Shown one piece after another: positions 34,272-45,145 of a DNA stretch of 64,000 bases. The stretch spans positions 11,642,196-11,706,195 of the forward strand of contig JAVGWX010000019.1 in NCBI GenBank assembly GCA_036924085.1, written 5' to 3'. Made by a program: the position numbers and the translations under genes. How positions within the stretch are numbered: position 1 is the stretch's first letter; each line of letters opens with the position of its first letter. The notes under the pieces were generated by a model. It searched no databases and was not told the origin of the DNA. It worked only from the letters and a program-made list of their open reading frames with translations. The DNA comes from Ariolimax columbianus (lineage: Eukaryota; Mollusca; Gastropoda; Stylommatophora; Arionidae).

Positions 34272-35140
34272 AAGCCAGATCTAATTGTACGAAGTGAACA
34301 TACGTACGATACTCATGATGTCGTAACTTATGATTTAATCAGCACATACCAAACGTCAAGTTTGCAACATTTCATTATCCTCCGACTCATATTTTCATCA
34401 GAAGACCGTTAAAAACAAGGCGGGTGGGAAATGGAATCCGTCCAGAGTTGATCAGCGAGCGGTGATTCGGTTTCTAACAGCTGAAGGATGTTGACCGGTG
34501 GACATTCATCGCAGAATGCAGGCAGTGTATGGTGACAAAAGTGTGGCGAACGTAAGCTCCGGAGACGGTTCCCCGATTTGCTGCATCCGTTTTGGCGATG
34601 ACATTTCTGACGCAACAATGGCTTAGCTTGGCTTCGTTCATTCCCAATCTCCAACTACCAAACACTGAAAGGGCTTACGTAGCAGAATGTAGTCCAGAGA
34701 ACGGAATGTGTTGTGTTGTAGTTTACAGCTTTATTGCAACATTTGCACCTTTTTTGTCCAACATATCCGACTTCAGCAAGCTTGTTTTGAGTACCAGGTT
34801 AGCATTCCCTCTTCGATTCCTTCTCCTTAGCCAGTCTGCCCTGCTGCAGCCTATTATCCAGGATCACCGCGTGGAGGTGTAGAGGGGTCTTAGCAGCTTT
34901 GGTTCGCTGGCCCTGACGCTAGCAGTCAACTATGAGTCGATGACTGCTGCAGCTCATGCGCTGCTCAGCATCTTGATCCCTGACGCAACAATATGGTCTC
35001 GGAAGATCTTTCGTTAACTCACGTCCTACTTTAAACATCATTGTCCCGTACTTCACTGTTGTCTTCTACAACAGCGTTGCGCATCGTACGTATGTTCACT
35101 TGGTGCAGTTAGGTCCGGTTTGATTTGAACACACCTTGTA
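34272..35140 (+). mobile_element. Mariner-like DNA transposon relic with terminal inverted repeats
   Basis: AAGTGAACATACGTACGAT at 34292-34310 recurs as its exact reverse complement at 35084-35102. Including flanking similarity, the inverted repeats reach about 39 bases. Between them, 34465-34570 encodes on plus VIRFLTAEGC, a stop, then PVDIHRRMQAVYGDKSV, the N-terminal helix-turn-helix of mariner transposases. The rest of the transposase is deleted. A 360-bp SINE-like element splits the relic. It is inserted in an RTE-like LINE. Confidence 0.85.
34607..34992 (-). mobile_element. 360-bp SINE-like family S3, copy 1, with 13-bp TSD
   Basis: The body 34620-34979 (minus) starts GGGATCAAGATGCTGAGCAG and ends GGAGATTGGGAATGAACGAA plus GCCAAGC. 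A perfect direct repeat, CTGACGCAACAAT, lies at 34607-34619 and 34980-34992, and the mariner sequence resumes after it. The other copies are at 49101, 55206 and 59414. Confidence 0.93.
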
Positions 35141-35284
35141 TATATTTGTCTTTCTCTCAGTACAGGGTATTCTGATGATCTTTTTGTAACATTTTGACTC
35201 GAAGGACTCGATTCTATTTCTAGATGTTTTGGTAATTGTCCATACTTTACAGCCATGTGCTGTCACGGGAAAACCACATGATCT
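35141..35284 (-). mobile_element. RTE-like family C, copy 2, middle piece
   Basis: Matches 32125-32270 of copy 1 (GGTATTCTGA-GATCTTT-TGTAACATTTTGACT block, GTCCAT...GC block). It stops at the I-like LINE insertion; CCACATGATCT at 35274-35284 is the left TSD. Confidence 0.85.
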
Positions 35285-35308
35285 TCTTCTTCTTCTTCTT
35301 CTTCTTCG

Positions 35309-36435
35309 TACGCAGTCAGAAAGTAACCATTATTTTTTCGAAAAAAGCGGCGGTCATCCTGAGGCTGTCGACACTGCCATATAGCTTGTCTTGTGTTGCC
35401 ACATCTGCTCTCTCTGATCTTCGTATGTCGGGCAGTTCTGCAGCAGATGCTCAGCGGTCATTTTCCCGGTACCACACGGGCATTCGTCGATACCACCTAT
35501 CTTCAATTTGTTGAATAGGTGGTACCTCAGTCTATTGTGGCCAGTGCGAAGTCTGAAGACAACGACCTGCTCTCTTCTGTTCAACTGGTAATAGGCATCG
35601 TTTTTGGTGTAGCCGGTATGTTCAGTTTCCTATTTGGTCATGTGTCTGGCTTTAACAAGCCGTTTTGACTCTTCGTACGTCATACTAGTATATGTTTGTG
35701 GTAGTCTTGCGCCTTCTTGTGCCAGTCTGCCTGCCTCCTCGTTGCCTTGGATGTTGCAGTGTGATGGGACCCACTGTACCACTATCCTTTTTGGTGCGGA
35801 CTGCTGGCATAGTTGACAGAGTACTGCTCTTAAGTCATTAAGCTCAGTGTTTTTCTGGCTTTTCAGCGCTGGGACTACGGCCAGAGCATCTGTAAGCAGG
35901 ACTGTATGGCTTTCATTTTCTGTATGTGTCACCATTTCTTCCACTGCCGCCCTCAGTGCCTCTGCCTCCGCTATTAAATTGCTTGTGTACTTACCAGTAG
36001 CGTATGACAGTGTTATTCTTCTGCCATTTGGTAGGTTCAGGAATGCTCCTGCCCCTCCGTTCTGCGTAGTGTTTGTTACAGAACCGTCGGTGTATGCATG
36101 GGTCCAGTCCATGCTTGGGTAGTTTTTCGATATAACGCTTAGGGTAGTATCTCTCCTTTCTTTTTCAGTCTGGCAGTTTTTTTTTTCCAATACCTGGTAT
36201 ATTTTCTACCACCACTGGAATTATATCCTGCCTCCAGGTAGGTTTTCGTACAGTAGTGATGGGCTTTGGTGTTGTTAGTGGGTTTATGGGATCTTCGTGC
36301 ATCTATTTCTGCAAAGTTTCTTCGCTTTAGTTTCCCATTTCCCAAATTGTTTAATCTCTGGTGCATTGGATGGTCAGTCAGTCTTCGGGGTTTCTCTGAC
36401 TGCAGCTGGGCTCTGCAGTCTTTTCTATCGGTCAT
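35309..36435 (-). pseudogene. RNase H and Cys/His C-terminus of I-like LINE copy 1
   Basis: After a linker (36435-36139, ITSS-free KPTNNTKAHHYCTKTYLEAG), an A-run frameshift leads into RNase H at 36190-35630. Motifs: HAYTDGSV (first Asp), AEAEALRAAVEE (Glu), LLTDALAVV (Asp), WVPSHCNIQGNEEAGRLAQE. The last motif should be EADRLA; the fourth catalytic Asp is Gly here, whereas copies at 41650 and 46050 keep Asp. A second frame (35584-35354) holds RLRTGHNRLRYHLFNKLKIG and CPCGTGKMTAEHLLQNCPTY, a CxC...H...C cluster. RNase H would remove RNA from the hybrid during retrotransposition. Confidence 0.88.
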
Positions 36436-36510
36436 GGATTACAGTTTTGTAATCTTTTCAAGTTCTACAATTGGCGTTGACTTCATGCCTCCTGTTATAA
36501 CTCTCATGGC

Positions 36511-37893
36511 TTAGTTTTGAAGTTTGCTAACTTTATCGAAGTTCGCCTTTGCTGCTGTTGTCCGTGCCGCAATGCCATACTCGAGAACTGGTCTCACTCT
36601 TCCAGTGTACACTTTCTTTAGTATACTTGTGTCTGCTCCCCAGCTTGTGCCAGCAAGTTTCCTCATGATTGCCATTCTTTCTCTGGCTCTCATTCGGTTT
36701 ATCTCGATCTGACTTTTCCATGTCATGCGCCGATCAAATGTGACTCCCAGATAGTTTGGGTTGTCGTTTGGCTGCAGGAATTGGCCATTTAGACTTAATT
36801 TAGTGTTTTGGGGTTTGATTGAAAGCGAGAATATTGTACATGTGGTTTTCTCCTCGTTTATTTTGACCAGCAATGGGTTCGCCAACTCTTCCAGCGATGT
36901 TAGGGCCTGCTGCATCCGATTTCTTGCTATGGTGAGATTCTTTTCAGAGGTCGACATAGCCAGATCGTCTGCAAACATTGAGCTATGGACTCTTCTTGGT
37001 ATATTCTCTGTAATGTCGTTTATATACACCAGGAAGAGTGTGGGTGACAGTACTTCCCCTTGGGGTACTCCCTGCTCGAGTGTCACCTTTTTGCTCATCT
37101 GCCCTTGTACTTGGACTCTGGCCGTTCTTTTTTTGAGGTAGTGGTTGATCCACTTGTACATTTTCCCACAAACTTCACTTCTCCTTAGCTTTACTCTAAG
37201 TCCGTCTTTCCAGACTTTGTCAAATGTCTTTTCCAGGTCCACCCAAACCGCTACTGTGTGTTTCTGTGTCTGGTAGGCATCTTCTATTTCCTGGGCTATG
37301 AGGATGACCTGGTCCTCAGTGGATCTGTGCTGTCTAAAGCCGGCTTGCTGTGGAATTAGTATTCGTTTTTCTTCCAGATGCCACATCAATCTGGTGTTTA
37401 TCATACGTTCCATCAGTTTGCCGACACAGCTCAGTAGGCTGATAGGCCTATATCCATTTGGATCTGTTTTGTCCTTTCCTCTCTTTGGTACTGGTACAAG
37501 TACTGCGTCTTTCCATGCCTTGGGTACAATACCCCTTTCCCAGCTTTGGATCAGGACTGATAGCAGTTTTGTCTTCGCTGTTTGGCCCAGCCCCATCAGC
37601 ATTTCGTTTGTTATCCCGTTTTTTCCGGCAGATTTCCTTTTCTTTAATGTTCTCATGGCCTCTTCCATTTTACTCATTGTTAGTTTGGCCATCATGTGCT
37701 CTTCTGGTGCCGTATTGATGTTGTCGTGCTCCTTTTGCTCTTCACTAATGTCTGTATGCCTTTCTGCAGGGACCTCGATGTGGTTTGCTCTGGCATAGTG
37801 TTCGACAAAAGCGTTTGCGGCTTTTTTTCCAGTGAGCAAGTTTTCGCCCTGCTTGATGGTAATTTGTTTGTTTGAAGAGGTTTCGTCATTCAT
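36511..37893 (-). pseudogene. Reverse transcriptase of I-like LINE copy 1
   Basis: An open minus frame of 460 codons. It contains the fingers (AGKNGITNEMLMGLG, VLVPVPKRGKDKTDPNGYRP), motif A (VDLEKTFDKVW), motif B (GVPQGEVLSPTLFLVYINDI), the catalytic SSMFADDLAM, and the primer grip/thumb (NYLGVTFDRRMTWKSQI, VRPVLEYGIAAR). Family members usually have GVPQGGVLSP; here the second Gly is Glu, and motif A has T where the sister copy has A. This RT would copy its own RNA at a nicked chromosomal site. The frame has no stop, but the N-terminal endonuclease is absent and the C-terminal domains are out of frame, so I treat it as dead. Confidence 0.9.
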
Positions 37894-37983
37894 GGCTCTG
37901 ACTAGCTTCCATAGCTTATTCCCTTCTTTGTCTAGGTGAGGCTTTCAGTTTTATTTTTCCAGCTCTCTCTTGCTGTTTGGTTT

Positions 37984-38105
37984 CCACAGGATCTGAAGAC
38001 TCTTACTGTTGTCGCTATGATGGTGTTCTGCCATAGTCTAGTCACGTTGTTCTGCCTCTGCGTTGCCATGGCTAGTCTTCTTTTGATTTCCTTTTATTTA
38101 TCACT
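37984..38105 (-). mobile_element. RTE-like family C, copy 2, upstream piece
   Basis: Continues copy 1 after 32265: CTCAAGACTTTTACT-like CTGAAGACTCTTACT, GTGTTCTGCCATA, TTCTGCCTCTGCGTTGCCATG, CTAGTCTTCTT. Confirms that 35285-37983 is an insertion into this element. Confidence 0.82.
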
Positions 38106-38439
38106 TTCCATAATATTAATGGGTTTAGGTTAACCTACTGAAATGGAAAGAAGGTTCAGGAAACAATGTATCAAATATTATACACAAATATTGGAGAAGA
38201 TGCCATATGTTCAAAGGGATTAAACTATAAATCCCTAACAGAATAGAAGCGTTCACACTACACTACACAACAAATGCAGAATGATATCAATAAAGATATA
38301 ATAAGTGCACGATCTAATACGGACAATTCTTTTAGCAAAATAACTTTCAATGTTCCCATCATAAAAGGGCCTGAAAGGCGCGTATCACTTTGTCGCTCCA
38401 TATCATCAAAATCATGTCCTTTGGCAGCGACTCCAGTAT

Positions 38440-38895
38440 CATTGGCATGAATTCAAAGAAGAGCGACACAACTGATAGAGGGATTCCGGAATTACAGTTG
38501 TGAGAATAGACTCATAAAAACCGGCCTTCAGTGTCTAGAAAAGAGAAGAATTTGAGGTGACAATACAGGTTTATAAGATAATCACAGGACATATTAAATG
38601 AGACTATAACACGTTTTTCAAAATACAACCACCAACGAAGAGAAGAGGGCACATATACAAATTAACTAAAGAAAGGTCCAGATTGGATATTAGACATATA
38701 TTTTTTGTCAGAGAGTGGTGAATGCTTGAAATGCATGGCACCAGGTGGTAGTGGAGGCAGGGACAGTTAATGCATTTAAGAATAGATTGGAGGCGCATAG
38801 CTTGGTAATGCAAATGTAACTGGTTGTATACAGACTCTGATGGGTTTTCTAAACTAGTATGAATCGTTAAGTTAAGTTAAGTTAAGTGAAGTGAA
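38440..38895 (+). mobile_element. CR1-like LINE 3' end, copy 1
   Basis: Plus-strand fragments resemble the CR1 RT C-terminus: RATQLIEGFRNYSCENRL, CLEKRRI, GRSRLDIRHIFF-like and VEAGTVNAFKNRLEAHS-like blocks, interrupted by shifts. The 3' end is GTTAAGTTAAGTTAAG pentamer repeats. Severe 5' truncation is typical for CR1. Confidence 0.75.
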
Positions 38896-38944
38896 ATGAT
38901 TGTCGTCACCTCGATGTCTATCTATTTACTAACACGCTTCATTG

Positions 38945-39745
38945 TGCCAGGCGGTTGTTTACTGGTTTGTTATCCCATTGACATTTTGCCCTCCCAGCGT
39001 GACATAGAACCGATTATTCTGTAATAGACATTTGATAGGGTTAGTGAGGCGCCAGACATTTGTCATAGAATATAGCTTTGTTAGCAGCTTCTGTGGGTTT
39101 ATCATATCGTATGCTGCACCGAGATCAATAACTGCCAGTCCTGTGAATTGCTTGCGTTCTTACCCGTCCTCGATTAGTTATGTCATTTTCAGAATTTATC
39201 TGCAACACGATCTTCCCGGCCTGAAACCTAATTGAAAGGATACAAAGAATAGCTAAACAAATTATCATGGGATTCCAGAATTACAGTTATGAGGAAAGAC
39301 TAAGAAAATCTGGTCTACACTGTCTAGATCAGAAACGAAGTCGAGGTGACTTAATATACAAGTTTAAATATGTAATTAATCAATGGCAAGGCTACATTAG
39401 ACTATATCAAGTTTTCAAAATGACAACCGGCTACAAGAACAAGAGGACAGATCTTCAAATGATTTAAAAACAGGTCCAGATTAGTTATTAGGAAATGTTG
39501 TTTTAGTCAGAGCTTGGTAAATGCTTGGAAGACATTGCCACTAGATGCGGTGGAGGCAGGGTCAGTTAATGCATTACACGATTTAATGCTCACAGTTATC
39601 TTCAGTATCGGAGGGGTGGAATAAACGTGTTGTATATAGACTATAGAGTCTTCTAAACTAGTAACATGAAGTTAAGTTAAACCTTGATACGCGTTTTGTC
39701 TATTGATTGGGCGATGCGGTTCAGGATCATCTTTTCAAATATTTA
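38945..39745 (-). mobile_element. Jockey/BS-like LINE RT fragment, split by a CR1 end
   Basis: On minus: KMILNRIAQSIDKTRIKV (39742-39689), then after a gap QLGFRPGRSCC (39236-39205), AVIDLGAAYDMINPQKLLTK (about 39145-39085) and LLQNNRFYVTLGG. This is the RT region from RIAP.ID..I..EQ.GFRPG to motif A and beyond. The two halves join in frame across 39237-39688, which is a plus-strand CR1-like end. Motif A keeps its Asp (AVIDLGAAYD). Downstream domains are not recognisable. Confidence 0.78.
39237..39688 (+). mobile_element. CR1-like LINE 3' end, copy 2, nested
   Basis: Plus strand: FQNYSYEERLRKSGLHCLDQ, KRSRGDLIYKFKYVINQ, then MTTGYKNKRTDLQ and further decayed GRVS-type blocks, matching the C-terminus of CR1 RT. 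The 3' end is AAGTTAAGTTAA. It interrupts the minus-strand RT at VQLGFRPG. No clear TSD, as often in CR1. Confidence 0.82.
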
Positions 39746-39749
39746 CTTA

Positions 39750-40118
39750 GACATACACACAGATAAATAAGGCGCAAGCACAATTACACAATACACGCAC
39801 ACCCACATCCACTCACCACACAGAATACACTTGCGCAAATACGCTCACACACTTAAATAACTAAAACACACAGCAACATCCACATCCACACACCACACAT
39901 AATACACTTGGGCAAATACTCTCACACACTTAAACCCAAACACACACACACACAAACACACACATAAACACCCACACACAACATACACATGAATGCACAT
40001 TTACACACCAACATTCACACACACTCACACACACACACACACACACAAACACACACATAAACACACACAGACAACATACACATGAATGCACATTTACACA
40101 CCAACATTCACACACACT

Positions 40119-40149
<31 letters not shown>

Positions 40150-40560
40150 ACATAAAGACACACACACATCATACACATGAATGCACATTTACACACCAAC
40201 ATTCACACACACAACATACACATGAATGCACATTTACACACCAACATTCACACACACAACATACACATGAATGCACATTTACACACCAACATTCACACAC
40301 ACAACATACACATGAATGCACATTTACACACCAACATTCACACACACTCATTAATGCAATTACAAATACTCATACATCGTTCAGCACACTCACGCACACC
40401 CACCCACACACATTCACGCAACATACACTTCTGACGCACACAATCCTATATTTAGATGCAAGCACATACACACACGCATACCCCCATTTACACTTACACA
40501 TCCTCCCACAAACACCACGCAGACACACACACACACACCACTCACATATTCACACAGGAG
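39750..40560. repeat. CA-rich microsatellite block with 45-bp minisatellite
   Basis: CACA runs around units ACACATGAATGCACATTTAC then ACACCAACATTCACACACA. At 40169-40350 the unit is 45 bp; before that, longer CA runs separate units. The His/Thr-rich and Cys/Val-rich frames are by-products. Confidence 0.92.
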
Positions 40561-41540
40561 CACGCAGTTAAAAAGCACGCGCAGGCCAACAGAACACTGC
40601 ACGATAATTTGACAAGAAAGCCGTTTGACAAGTGCACTATTGACTGACAGATATCTGATCGCCACGGGACCCATGCGGACACGGGACATAAGCCACTGTT
40701 TGCAGAATGCGTCAGCGTCCACGTTGTCTATTCGCTGTCTTAAGCAAATATACAATCACGTGACCAGGCTCCCAAATAAGGTCTCCCTTATTTTATTTTC
40801 TATATCAAACAAATGAATAGTATTTCTCTTTGTGAAAGCTTTGTTATTTTCTCATCAACGAATTGTTTTGCAATATTTCAAAAGTTTGCCTTGTTTCTCC
40901 TCGCTATTGACTTTTCTTGGTAATGAGGCTTACGACCTTTTGGATCATTGTTTTGTATGAAAATTACGCATATTGATGAAGAGGGGTCTCCCATTCTAGA
41001 TCTGCGTCTGATGGACTGTCGGTTGATTTGTTGGTTGTTGTTTGAAGATATTGTTATCTACAGAGACTTGTTCATATTGATTGTAGTACCCCGCAAGGAT
41101 TCAAAGTACTACAACCACAAGGACGGGAGACCACAACCTCAATCTCCACCTCGTTGGCCATACTGGAGTAACAAAGTCAGTTTACATGAGAACGTGAGGT
41201 CAGGTCTTATTCAGTACGGCTCGCCTAACCCTGACGTCAGAAGTGACTCACCTGAACTATTAATAGGGTCAGTTTTAGCCAGATCTAGGTCACATTGGAG
41301 GAGAGGACTCGACCCCCTCCATTCACCCATTACTAGCATGTTTATGTTTAGGAATAATAAATTTGTCAAGTTTTCCTGCCCTGCGTGGGGACCTTGAGGG
41401 TTTATGAATGCAGAGTGTCACAAAATGGAACATGGCAGCGAGTAGGTACTAGTTTTGTGCCCATATAAACAGATAACAACATACAATGACTACCCATACA
41501 CATATAGTTTAGTGGCATGCCATTCAAGTGACAGTTTGAA
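40561..41540. other. No gene recognised; possible dispersed repeat Y piece
   Basis: The frame at 40948-41397 has no domain I know. Around 41140-41240 there are blocks (TCTCCACCTCGTTGGCCATACTGG, CCTAACCCTGACGTCAGA) resembling family Y at 50640-50790. Confidence 0.4.
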
Positions 41541-41542
41541 TA

Positions 41543-42150
41543 ACATTCAAAATACTAAACTTAATGATTTAAGAGCAGTACTCTGTCAACTATGCCAGCA
41601 GTCCGCACCAAAACGGGTAGTGGTACAGTGGGTTCCATCCCACTGCAACATCCGAGGCAACGAGGAGGCAGACAGACTGGCAAAAGAAGGTGCAAGACTA
41701 CCACAACCAGATACCAGTGTGACATACGCAGAGTCAAAACGGCTTATTAGAGCTAGATACATGACCAAATGGGAAACCGAACATACTTGGCTACACCAAA
41801 AACGATTCCTATTACCAGTTGAACAGAAGAGAGCAAGTCGTGGTCTTCAGACTTCGCACTGGCCACAATAGACTGATGTACCACCTATTCAATAAATTGA
41901 AGATAGGTGGCACCGACGAATGCACGTGTGGTACCGGGACAATGACCGCTGAGCATTTGCTGCAAAACTGCCCGACATACGAGGATCAGAGAAAGCAGAT
42001 GTGGCCATCACCAGTGGCAAGACAAGCTCTATGGCAGTGTCGACAGCCTCAGGATGACCGCTGCTTTTTTCGAAAAAATAAAGGTCGACGTCTGACAGCG
42101 TACGAAGAAGAAGAAGAAGAAGAAGAAGAAGAAGAAGAAGAAGAAGAAGA
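41543..42150 (+). mobile_element. I-like LINE copy 3, RNase H end to GAA tail
   Basis: Plus frame LNDLRAVLCQLCQQSAPKRV, WVPSHCNIRGNEEADRLAKE, YAESKRLIRARYMTKW, then a frameshift near 41790 and QVVVFRLRTGHNRL, CTCGTGTMTAEHLLQNCPTY. It ends in GCGTACGAAGAAGAAG repeats (42097-42152). The fourth RNase H Asp is retained. 5'-truncated; no TSD could be made out. Confidence 0.9.
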
Positions 42151-42690
42151 AGGAGTACCATTCCCATTCTCTTTCTCTATCTCAATCCTCCATATATATT
42201 TATTAATTTTGCATATAAACATGATCATCCAACGGGTACTAACGTCGACAAGAATAGGGCCACTGTAACCTTCCGATCATGTAGTAAAAGGCACCTAAAA
42301 TTAATTGCAAAGGGGGCTAGCAACATCTTAATGCAAATCAATTACTTTAAAATTGCTGCTGCAGATATTTGTACACATGTTTCTTGTAAAGGTGCAAACT
42401 GTAGGTGTGACATTATTCTTGATGTAAAGCGAAACGGAGTATCAATCCATGAATCAGTCAATCGATTAGTTAATCAATAGTACAAGTATGCGTGGGACTG
42501 CAGAGAATCTGAACTCAAGTGGCGTGGTAATTGAAAAACAAGAAGGCTTAAAATACAGTGATACTGTCTGCAACTTGTCGCATTCGATTTGTATTTGATC
42601 TTCCCTTGTTTGAGTTATTGAAGTAGTTGTTGGAAGCCTCTCGAACTGAGTTCACTTATTCTTGGTAGCGGGTGACAGTGGTTCATCTTA
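42151..42690. other. No gene recognised
   Basis: Unique-looking AT-rich sequence between a LINE tail and a dispersed repeat. Confidence 0.35.
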
Positions 42691-42900
42691 TTCCCCGAGG
42701 CGTACTTGAAACTGTGGACGAGGGTCGTCCTAGCTGTAGTGCCAATCGATGTTCGTCAGTAAGTTCACATATATGGGAAATACAGGATCGATCCCAACAT
42801 CCTTAGCCAGACTACTGCGATACAGCCTGTTTCCCGAGGAACGAACGAGGACGTACGGTGGAGTCATAATCAGAATGTATCACCTGACGCTGATGTAAGG
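42690..42900 (+). repeat. Dispersed repeat family Y, copy 2
   Basis: Collinear with 5551-5775. Its end, GGTGGAGTCATAATCAGAAT then GTATCACCTGACGCTGATGT, has the same layout as the 42-bp unit that follows immediately. Confidence 0.6.
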
Positions 42901-43790
42901 TGGAGTCTTGATCATAATGTTTGACTTGACCCTAAGATAAGGTAGAGTCTTGATCATAATGTTTGACTTGACCCTGACGTAAGGTAGAGTCTTGATCATA
43001 ATGTTTGACTTGACCCTAACATAAGGTAGAGTCTTGATCATAATGTTTGACTTGACCCTAACATAAGGTAGAGTCTTGATCATAATGTTTGACTTGACCC
43101 TAACATAAGGTAGAGTCTTGATCATAATGTTTGACTTGACCCTAACATAAGGTGGAGTCTTGATCATAATGTTTGACTTGACCCTAACATAAGGTAGAGT
43201 CTTGATCATAATGTTTGACTTGACCCTAACATAAGGTGGAGTCTTGATCATAATGTTTGACTTGACCCTAACATAAGGTAGAGTCTTGATCATAATGTTT
43301 CACTTGACCCTAACACAAGGTGGAGTCTTGATCATAATGTTTGACTTGACCCTAACATAAGGTAGAGTCTTGATCATAATGTTTCACTTGACCCTAACAT
43401 AAGGTGGAGTCTTGATCATAATGTATCACTTGACCCTAACATAAGGTAGAGTCTTGATCATAATGTATCACTTGACCCTAACATAAGGTGGAGTCTTGAT
43501 CATAATGTTTCACTTGACCCTAACATAAGGTAGAGTCTTGATCATAATGTATCACTTGACCCTAACATAATGTGGAGTCTTGATCATAATGTTTCACTTG
43601 ACCCTAACATAAAGTTGAGTCTTGATCATAATGTTTCACTTTACCCTAACATAAGGTGGAGTCTTGATCATAAAGTTTCACTTGACCCTAACATAATGTG
43701 GAGTCTTGATCATAAAGTTTCACCTGACTTTGACGTAAGGTGGAGTCTTGATCACAATGTTTCACCTGACTTTGATTCATCTTCGCTTCT
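42870..43790. repeat. 42-bp minisatellite, about 20 units
   Basis: AAGGTAGAGTCTTGATCATA then ATGTTTGACTTGACCCTAAC. Variants TTGACTTG, TTCACTTG and ATCACTTG cluster from left to right. Period divisible by three gives a 137-codon minus frame with a 14-residue repeat. Confidence 0.95.
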
Positions 43791-44060
43791 GCCAAAATCA
43801 GTTAATCTCATTACCTTTCCCACCTGTTTAAATCATACGTTTTACGTGAACCTCATTACCTTTCACTTCTGTAAAAAACAAGACGTTTTACTCGAACCTA
43901 ATTACTTTTCACTCCTGTTTAAATCAGATGTTCTACTCGAAACATTACTTTCACTCCTGTTTAAATCAGCACATTAAGGAGTGACTATGTTTATCTTCCA
44001 CTTATGTTTTAATTAGAATGTTTCACCTAACCCTAATAGCTCGCTAGTCCTGTCTAAATC
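43791..44060. repeat. Transitional degenerate units between two arrays
   Basis: Irregular units CTTTCACTCCTGTTTAAATC, then AGATGTTCTACTCGAA, of uneven length. They link features of the 42-bp array (GTTTCACCTGACC) and the 46-bp array (ACTCCTGT-TAAATCAG). Confidence 0.6.
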
Positions 44061-45145
44061 AGTATGTTTCACCTGACGTTGATTATTTTTTACTCCTGTC
44101 TAAATCAGTATGTTTTACATGACACTGACTATTTTTTACTCCTGTCTAAATCAGTATGTTTTACATGACACTGACTATTTTTTATTCCTGTCTAAATCAG
44201 TATGTTTTACATGACACTGACTATTTTTTACTCCTGTCTAAATCAGTATGTTTTACATGACACTGACTATTTTTTACTCCTGTCTAAATCAGTATGTTTT
44301 ACATGACACTGACTATTTTTTACTCCTGTCTAAATCAGTATGTTTTACATGACACTGACTATTTTTTACTCCTGTCTAAATCAGTATGTTTTACATGACA
44401 CTGACTATTTTTACTCCTGTCTAAATCAGTATGTTTTACATGACACTGACTATTTTTTATTCCTATCTAAATCAGTATGTTTTACATGACACTGACTATT
44501 TTTTACTCCTGTCTAAATCAGTATGTTTTACATGACACTGACTATTTTTTACTCCTGTCTAAAACAGTATGTTTTACATGACACTGACTATTTTTTACTC
44601 CTGTCTAAATCAGTATGTTTTACATGACACTGACTATTTTTTACTCCTATCTAAATCAGTATGTTTTACATGACACTGACTATTTGTTACTCCTGTCTAA
44701 ATCAGTATGTTTTACATGACACTGACTATTTTTTACTTCTGTTTAAATCAGTATGTTTTACATGACACTGACTATTTTTTACTCCTGTCTAAATCAGTAT
44801 GTTTTACATGACACTGACTATTTTTTACTCCTGTCTAAATCAGTATGTTTTACATGACACTGACTATTTTTTACTCCTGTCTAAATCAGTATGTTTTACA
44901 TGACACTGACTATTTTTTACTCCTGTCTAAATCAGTATGTTTTACAAGACACTGACTATTTTTTACTCCTGTCTAAATAAGTATGTTTTACATGACACTG
45001 ACTATTTTTTACTCCTGTCTAAATCAGTATGTTTTACATGACACTGACTATTTTCTACTCCTGTCTAAATCAGTATGTTTTACATGACACTGACTATTTT
45101 TTACTCCTGTCTAAATCAGTATGTTTCACCTGACACTGATTATTC
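44060..45145. repeat. 46-bp minisatellite, about 23 units
   Basis: ACTATTTTTTACTCCTGTCT then AAATCAGTATGTTTTACATG then ACACTG, very uniform. First and last units carry the ancestral-looking GTTTCACCTGAC(A/G)(C/T)TGATT. Confidence 0.96.

Larger units (their letters stand above)
35285..37983 (-). mobile_element. I-like LINE copy 1, 2.7 kb, 5'-truncated, with TSD
   Basis: Ends (minus) in GAAGAAG repeats after TGCGTACG (35309-35285). Its 5' end at 37983 is a truncation within the segment between endonuclease and RT, as shown by copy 2. Direct repeats CCACATGATCT (35274-35284) and CCACAGGATCT (37984-37994) differ at one base. Contents in minus order: RT, RNase H, Cys/His C-terminus. It is nested in an RTE-like LINE, so it is younger than that element. 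Non-autonomous: no endonuclease, a frameshift at an A-run near 36180 and catalytic losses. Confidence 0.93.

Noticed and set aside
36266..37798. Plus-strand frames over the I-like LINE copies
   Set aside because: They are antisense shadows of the minus-strand RT and RNase H, which carry all the family motifs.
39930..40571. Cys/Val-rich and His/Thr-rich proteins
   Set aside because: They are by-products of CA repeats and a 45-bp minisatellite.
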